A stretch of DNA of 64,000 nt from Okapia johnstoni (lineage: Eukaryota; Chordata; Mammalia; Artiodactyla; Giraffidae). Below the pieces are notes generated by a model. It ran no database searches and was not told the origin of the DNA. It was given only the letters and a program-made list of their open reading frames with translations. The translations under genes and the position numbers were made by a program. Location: the NCBI GenBank assembly GCA_024291935.2, contig CM044306.1, positions 1 through 64,000 on the forward strand, in the 5' to 3' direction. How positions within the stretch are numbered: position 1 is the stretch's first letter; every line of letters starts with the position of its first letter. Shown here piece by piece: positions 58,172-64,000 of the stretch.

Positions 58172-58965
58172 CCAAAATATGCAGATGACACCACCCTTAT
58201 GGCAGAAAGTGAAGAAGAGCTAAAGAGCTTCTTGATGAAAGTGAAAGAGGAGAGTGAAAAAGTTGGCTTAAAGCTCAACGTTCAGAAAACTAAGATCATG
58301 GCATCTGGTCCCATCACGTCATGGCAAATAGATGGGGAAACAGTGGAAACAGTGTCAGGCTTTATTTTTGGGGGCTACAAAATCACTGCTGATGGTGATT
58401 GCAGCCATGAAATTAAAAAACGCTTACTCCTTGGAAGGAAAGTTATGACCAACCTAGATAGCATATGAAAAAGCAGAGACATTACTTTGCCAACAAAGGT
58501 CTGTCTAGTCAAGGCTATGGTTTTTCCAGTGGTCATGTATGGATGTGAGAGTTGGACGGTGAAGAAAGCTGAGCCCTGAAGAATTGATGCTTTTGAACTG
58601 TGGTGTTGGAGAAGACTCTTGAGAGTCCCTTGGACTTCAAGGAGATCCAACCAGTCCATCCTAAAGGAGATCCGTCCTGGGTGTTCATTGGAAGGACTGA
58701 TGTTGAAGCTGAAACTCCAATATTTTGGCCAACTCATGCGAAGGGTTGACTCATTGGAAAAGACCCTAATGCTGGGAAGGATTGGGGGCAGGAGGAGAAG
58801 GGGACGACAGAGGAAGAAATGGTTGGATGGCATCATTGACTCAATGGACATGGGTTTGGGTGGACTCCGGGAGTTGGTGATGGACAGAGGCCTGGCGTGC
58901 TGCAGTTCATGGGGTCGCAAAGAGTCAGACACGACTGAGTGACTGAAGTGAACTGAACTGATACC
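58172..58965 (+). mobile_element. BovB, 5'-truncated
   Basis: Sense copy from the YADD region (frame 58160-58468, KYADDTTLMAESEEELKSFL) to the 3' repeat. A stop in the middle (58466) and a shifted frame 58619-58942. Confidence 0.94.
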
Positions 58966-59190
58966 TATGTATTATTGAATCATGTTGTTGTATATCGAAA
59001 AGGAAAAAACAACCCCAAAACACTGAACTTCATCCATATACGGCAATGCAAGTTATATAATAAAGGGAAAATGAAAAGAGAAAAATTGCTGACTCTATTC
59101 CTCTCTTGCCATGATGACCTGGGCTGTTGTCACATCCCTGGAACCTAAGCAGGCTTGCGTCCTGAGGCTAGGCTGTCGTCTCACTAAAAA

Positions 59191-60204
59191 AGCTGGGAAT
59201 CAGTTCTAATGAGGTGGATGAATCTAGAGCCTATTATACACAATGAAGTAAGTCCGAAAAAGAAAGATAAATATCGTATACTAAAGAAGGACTTCATAGG
59301 GCCTGGACTCCATCTTAGGCCTGTTTGTGCTGATCATGCTCGGACACCTCTCTAATGGACTCTGAACTCTGTGCTTAGTGCCTGTGGGAACGACAATAGA
59401 AGGACAAGACCCCCTCCGGACAGGGGAACCTTGAAGATCCTATCCAGGTTGCTCATCGCCTAAGGGAAAACACACTGATCCCCCTACCTCCGGACAGGTC
59501 ATACATTTTTCTGTAACCTCGGGCTTATTGATTATTAACTGTTTGGAATGTAACCTCGGGCTTACTGACTGTTTGAACACGTAACACATGAATGATGAGG
59601 TTATTGTGATTGTATTTACCTTTCCTTTGTTTATGTAAGTCTCAAGGAATTTGGGGTGGGGGGTTCAGACACGTACACATGGGGTATAAGAGATTTTCAC
59701 AAATGCTGGTCGGGGTCCTTGGCTAAGAGGAGACTCTGCCTTGGGCCCGCCGGTGTAACAAACTGCACTTCACTATCTGCATTGTCCTTCTGAGTGAGCT
59801 TGTTTCCCGGAATGCGTAGCTACAACAATAGTAACGCATATATACGGAATCTAGAAAGATAGTACCAATGAATTTATTTGCAAGGCAGCAGTGAAGAAAC
59901 AGACATAGAGAACAGACTTGTGGACACAGGGAGAGGGGAGGAGAGAGTGAGATGTATGGAGAGAGCAACATGGAAACTTATTACCATATATAAAATGGGA
60001 ATTTGCCGTATGTCTCAGGGAACTCGAACAGGGGCTCTGTATCAACCTAAAGGGGTGGGGTGGGGAGGGAGATGGGTGGGAAGTTCAAGAGGAAGGGGAC
60101 ATATGTACACCTATGTCTGATTCATGCTGATGTTTGACAGGAAACAACAAAATTATGTAAAGCAATTATCCTTCAATTAAAAAAATAAATAAACTTTTAA
60201 AAGA
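59191..60204 (+). mobile_element. L1 3' end split by a solo LTR
   Basis: L1 wording at 59195-59281 ('tcagttctaatgaggtggat') resumes at 59832 ('taacgcatatatacgg') and ends in an A-rich tail at about 60204. It is inserted in the head of unit U10. Confidence 0.88.
59278..59831 (+). mobile_element. Solo ERV LTR inside the L1
   Basis: 59282-59827 (546 bp) separates two adjacent L1 words. The flanks are ATAC (59278-59281) and ATAG (59828-59831), a 4-bp duplication with one change. A TATA-like GGTATAAGAG lies near 59683. The ends read TAAAGAAGG..ACAACA, so the expected TG is mutated. No internal viral sequence. Confidence 0.65.
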
Positions 60205-62100
60205 TTTTTTTAAAAACCTGGGATATTTGTGCTAGGCAGGTGCCTCCAATGTACCTGGAGCGACTGTTGCCCTCTTCCTGAGCCTGCATTCTTTAGATAG
60301 CGGCGGGCCTTACCACAGAGAAACCAAGCCTGCTGCACCCAAAGTACAGCAGAGCCTCTGGGCTGGAAGAGCTTTGAAAAGTTCCCTGGGTTCCAAGTCT
60401 CCTGCTGGGGGAGTTCCCATTTCCAGCCTCCAGCCTCAGGGTCACCCCAACTACAGATGACTGCACCCTCCACACTACTGTCGCAGAAATTGGGATGTGT
60501 CCTGGGGATAAAGGGGAAGGGGGAAGAAGTTCCTTAACACCAGCCTTGAGTGTGTCTTCTGGCACATTCCACTCTTAACTGACAATGCAGGAACAGGATT
60601 TGCCTGAGGCTATGGTTGCCCAAGGAACAGGGCAGGAAGAAATGCTGTCTCCTTGTTACTGCTGATGGGCTTTTGACATTCACAAGGCCTTTGGGGCTCT
60701 AAATGATGCCTGCCCTCAAGTAACGTCCTGGCGTAAATCATCAGAATGGAATTCAAAATAGGGCAGACTTTCAAGAAGCTGATTTCAAGAGATAAATTGC
60801 ACTTACACGGTATAAGATCAAAAAACACCTGGAAAAATACTCCAACTCACTAAATAGTAAATCAATGGAAATCAAAACTACAATGAGGCATCAACTCATA
60901 CTCGTCAGAATGGCAATCATCAAAAAGATCTACCCGAGAGTAAGTGCTGAAGAGGGCATAGGGAAAAGGGAATCCTCCTACACTCTTGGTGGGGATGTAA
61001 ATGGCTGCAGGAACTATGGAAAACTGCACGGAGGTTCCTTACAAAACAAAAGGAGAGGGACCATACGACCCGGCAACCCCACTTCTGGGCTTAGATCTGG
61101 AAATAATCGTAATTCAAAATGAAGCATGCACCTCTTGACTTAAAAAAGAGTTATTATCATATGTGAAACAGAACACCAGTCCAGGTTCGATGCATGAGAC
61201 AGACGCTCAGGGCTGGGGCAATGGGATGACCCGGAGGCATGGGATGGGGAGGGAGGTGGGAGGGGGTTCAGGATGGGGAGCACATGTAAACCCATGGCTG
61301 ATTCATGTCAATGTATGGCAAAAGCCACTACAATATTGTAAAGTAATTGGCCCCCAACTAAAATAAATAAATTTATTTAAAGAAAATAGTTACAACCTAG
61401 AATTCGTGTTTATGTTTTATTTGGTGGGAATTTTTAGGACCTCACACCTGGGAGACAGCATCTCAAGTAACCCTGGAGAACTGACCCTCAACTTCTATTT
61501 TTTTAAGTTGACAACCTGTTTTCAGGGCAGCACAATTTACAATAGCCAATACATAGGATCAACCAAAATGTCCATCCACAGAAAAATAAGACTAAGTGGT
61601 ACGCCTCTACACAGGAACACTGCTCATCCATAAAACAGGACAGAATAATGCCATTGGCAGCAGCATGCATTAAGTGAGTGATTATCATACTAAGTGAAGG
61701 AAACCAGAGAGAGAAAGTCAAATATCATGACATATCACTGGCAAGCGGCATCTGTAAATTTATACAAATGAACTCATTTACAGAAGAAAAATAGACTCAC
61801 AAACTTAGAAAACCTACTTATGATTATCCAAAAAAAGTGGTAGAGCAGAGGGACACATGAAGAATTTGCAATTAACATATACACATTAATATATATCCTA
61901 TAGATAAGCAAAAATCCTACTAAAAAGCACAGGGAAGTCTACTGAACACACTGTAAAAAAAACTTTATGGGGAAAAGAACCCTGAAAAGAATAGATACAC
62001 ATACATATGTGTATACTGAATTAAGTTCCTCTATACACACACAGAGAAAAACCCCACAACATCAGAAATCAACTCTAATATGAAATAAAAAGGAAATTCC
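60205..62100 (+). repeat. Composite unit copy U10
   Basis: The head (60222-60800) aligns with 32480-32990. The CTCF-like word is decayed (60643-60658). It is followed by L1-derived sequence with a young L1 end at 61150-61385 and an LTR-like scrap at 61395-61500. U11 starts about 1.49 kb after the same point. Confidence 0.75.
61150..61385 (+). mobile_element. L1 3' UTR fragment
   Basis: Ends in 'aaataaataaatttattt'; G-rich region at 61230-61280. Confidence 0.88.
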
Positions 62101-63240
62101 AGTGTGGCGCATGAAGAAATGCTGCCACCTGTGGCCATTTCCTGTACCAACAACTTTAAAAGCTGTGCTGAGGGGCGCTACCAGGTCCTGTATGGCTGTA
62201 AGTAAAAAACACCTGCCCTCAAGAAATATCTTAGGTGTGGTGATCGAAAAAGAATTCAAAACTGGGCAGTCGTTCGACAGGCTAATTTCAAGAAGCAAGG
62301 TTAACTCACATCCTTAAAAAAAAAATCACATGTAAAGATGCCAACAGCCCTAAATAATATTTAGGAATGCAAATAAAAACTACAAGAAGGTATCACCTCA
62401 CTCTGGTTGGAATGGCCATTGTCAAAACCGTGGAAACAATAAATGCTGGAGAGGTTGTGGAGTAAAGGCAACTGATGCTGGGAATGTAAATTGGTTGCAG
62501 CCACTATGGAGGACAGTGTGGAGGTTCCTTAAATAATGACAACCAGCATGAAATTAGAAGACTCCCTAAGCCATGAAATTAAAAGACGCTTGCTCCTTGG
62601 AAGAAAAGTCATGACCAACCTAAAGAGCATATTAAAAAGCAGAGACATTACTTTTCAACAAAGGTCCGTCTAGTCAAGGCTATGGTTTTTCCAGTGGTCA
62701 TGTATGGATGAGAGAGTTGGACAATAAAGAAAGTTGAGCGTTAAAGAATTGATGCTTTTGAACTGTGGTGTTGGAGAAGACTCCTGAGAGTCCCCTTGGA
62801 CTGCAAGGAGATCCAACCAGTCCATCCTAAAGGAAATCAGTCCTGAATATTCATTGGAAGGACTGATGCTGCAGCTGAAATTCCAATACTTTGGCCACCT
62901 GATGCGAAGAACTGACTCATTGGAAAAGACCCTGATGCTGGGAAAGATTGAAGGTGGGAGGAGAAGGGGACGACAGAGGATGAGATGGTTGGATGGCATC
63001 ACCGACTTGATGGACATGAGTGTGAGTAAGCTCTGGGAGCTGGTGATGGACAAGGAGGCCTGGTGTGCTGCAGTCCATGGGGTCACAAAGAGTCAGACAC
63101 GACTGAATGACTGAACTGCACTGAACACCACACACCAAAATAAACTCCAAATAGTGTAAAGATCTAAATGACAGCATTAGATACTATTAAGAGTTTTCAG
63201 GAAAATATAGACTGAACATGCTTTGGTGAATTTCAAGAGA
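62101..63240 (+). repeat. Composite unit copy U11, with BovB insertion
   Basis: The head has the CTCF-like word with one base lost (62120-62136). The L1-L1 junction is near 62532. BovB is inserted at about 62568, and L1 wording resumes at 63126 ('cacacaccaaaataaactcc'). Confidence 0.75.
62568..63125 (+). mobile_element. BovB 3' end
   Basis: Sense, strongly 5'-truncated; frame 62854-63114 reads the C-terminal [20 protein letters not shown] type sequence. No clear duplication. Confidence 0.94.
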
Positions 63241-64000
63241 AAAAAGCAGATTGGTACTTACCAGTGACAAAGACAAGGAGAGAATGAAAATAACTGTTTA
63301 ATGTCTATAAGGGGTTTTATTTTGGGGTGCTAAAATGTTATGGAACTAGACTGATGTGATGTTTGTACAACATTGTGAATGTATTATTTTCCACTGAATT
63401 TTTTACTTTAAAATGGTTAATTTTATGTGAATTTCACCTTAGGTTTTTGGGGTTTTTTTAATAAGAAGATAGGATCACAACTCCTGTGAACATAAAATAC
63501 ACACATCCAGGACAGGTATTATTTGCATCACTAGTGGACAGAAATATGTATTAATCTCTGCACCAACTGAATTTCAAAACAGCACAAAATCAGGATTATA
63601 CTGCCCAGAAAGAAAACCCAGCAATCTCTTTTACCTATTTCCTAGTTTTAAATACTTTTCCTATGCTTAAAAGTTGTCTAAATGGTACATTTTATGTTAT
63701 TATATTTTACTCTAATGAGAAATCAAATGAGACATGATACATACACACATACATACAATGCTTTTTCTGATCCTGTATATGCCTGCCTGCCAGGAGAGGA
63801 AGGGCTGATCGTGTGGACGGCGGTCAAGTGTCCCCAGCGATGAGAGTCCTTCTGGTGTCATACTCCAGTCCTGCAATGGGTACCGTGAGCAGCGACAGGG
63901 TTGGTACAGCATCTTCCTCCTGGTAGTGCCTTCTTCTCCTTTCGAGCCTCCCTGCCCTGGTCCCTCACTCCCGCTCCCTGAAATCCTACTCCCTAACACA
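63241..64000. other. Old L1-like DNA, then an unassigned end
   Basis: 63260-63450 has L1-type wording ('ggaactagactgatgtgatg', 'aaaatggttaattttatgtg'). 63780-64000 is GC-richer with a reverse open frame (63712-63999) that I cannot assign; it is cut by the window edge. Confidence 0.4.

Larger units (their letters stand above)
56101..59190 (+). repeat. Composite unit copy U9
   Basis: The head (56105-56340) has the CTCF-like motif at 56126-56143. The L1-L1 junction is near 56512, followed by L1 to about 58170. Two BovB insertions interrupt it. The head start of the next unit is at 59088. Confidence 0.75.

Noticed and set aside
63712..63999. Reverse 95-codon frame at the window end
   Set aside because: No family resemblance, partly simple-sequence encoded (ACAT repeats), and cut by the window edge; kept only as unassigned DNA.

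Overview
This is mammalian nuclear DNA from a bovid ruminant. The evidence is the repeat content: near full-length and truncated BovB (RTE) LINEs, ruminant-type L1 3' ends, and Bov-A (ART2A) and Bov-tA/BOV2 SINEs that share their tails with BovB. No intact, clearly functional protein-coding gene is visible. The open frames are mostly LINE fragments, SINE translations or GC-rich chance frames.

Left block (1-10466): a near full-length BovB with a 13-bp target-site duplication carries a nested L1 with its own 16-bp duplication. A CpG-rich promoter-like stretch (6500-6790) and a degenerate motif repeat follow. Next come three consecutive exons (7691-8732) of a PRDM9/PRDM7-family gene: start-codon exon, KRAB exon and SSXRD-type exon. 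Splice sites are preserved, but two in-frame stops are present and the PR/SET and zinc-finger exons are missing, so this is an unprocessed, truncated pseudogene. The block ends in an old antisense L1 cut off abruptly at a ~700-bp degenerate interstitial telomeric tract (10467-11173).

Middle block (11.2-39.7 kb): a decayed head-to-tail array of a composite unit of roughly 1.5-2.2 kb (once later insertions are subtracted). The unit is a non-LINE 'head' joined to rearranged old L1 3' sequence. Many heads carry a motif close to the CTCF consensus, always in the same orientation. The array is interrupted by BovB, SINEs, an ERV provirus remnant with TG/CA ends, LTRs, and a solo ERVK-type LTR with a 6-bp duplication.

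Island block (39.8-55.4 kb): an antisense L1 hit by a BovB, a strong CpG island (42345-42835), GC-rich low-copy DNA with possible promoter elements, a ~0.85-kb antisense processed pseudogene of a MARK-type kinase (46540-47387), old L1 DNA, and a second promoter-like region with duplicated CCAAT boxes (54320-54540).

Right block (55.5-63.2 kb): the same composite unit resumes with three more copies, again broken by BovB (one apparently twin-primed), a solo LTR and L1 ends. A short unassigned stretch closes the window.

Overall this looks like subtelomeric or rearranged heterochromatin-like DNA. Its most interesting features are the composite array with recurring CTCF-like sites, the telomeric tract at a breakpoint, and the adjacent PRDM9-family relic. 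Family names were assigned from recalled family features, not from a database search.
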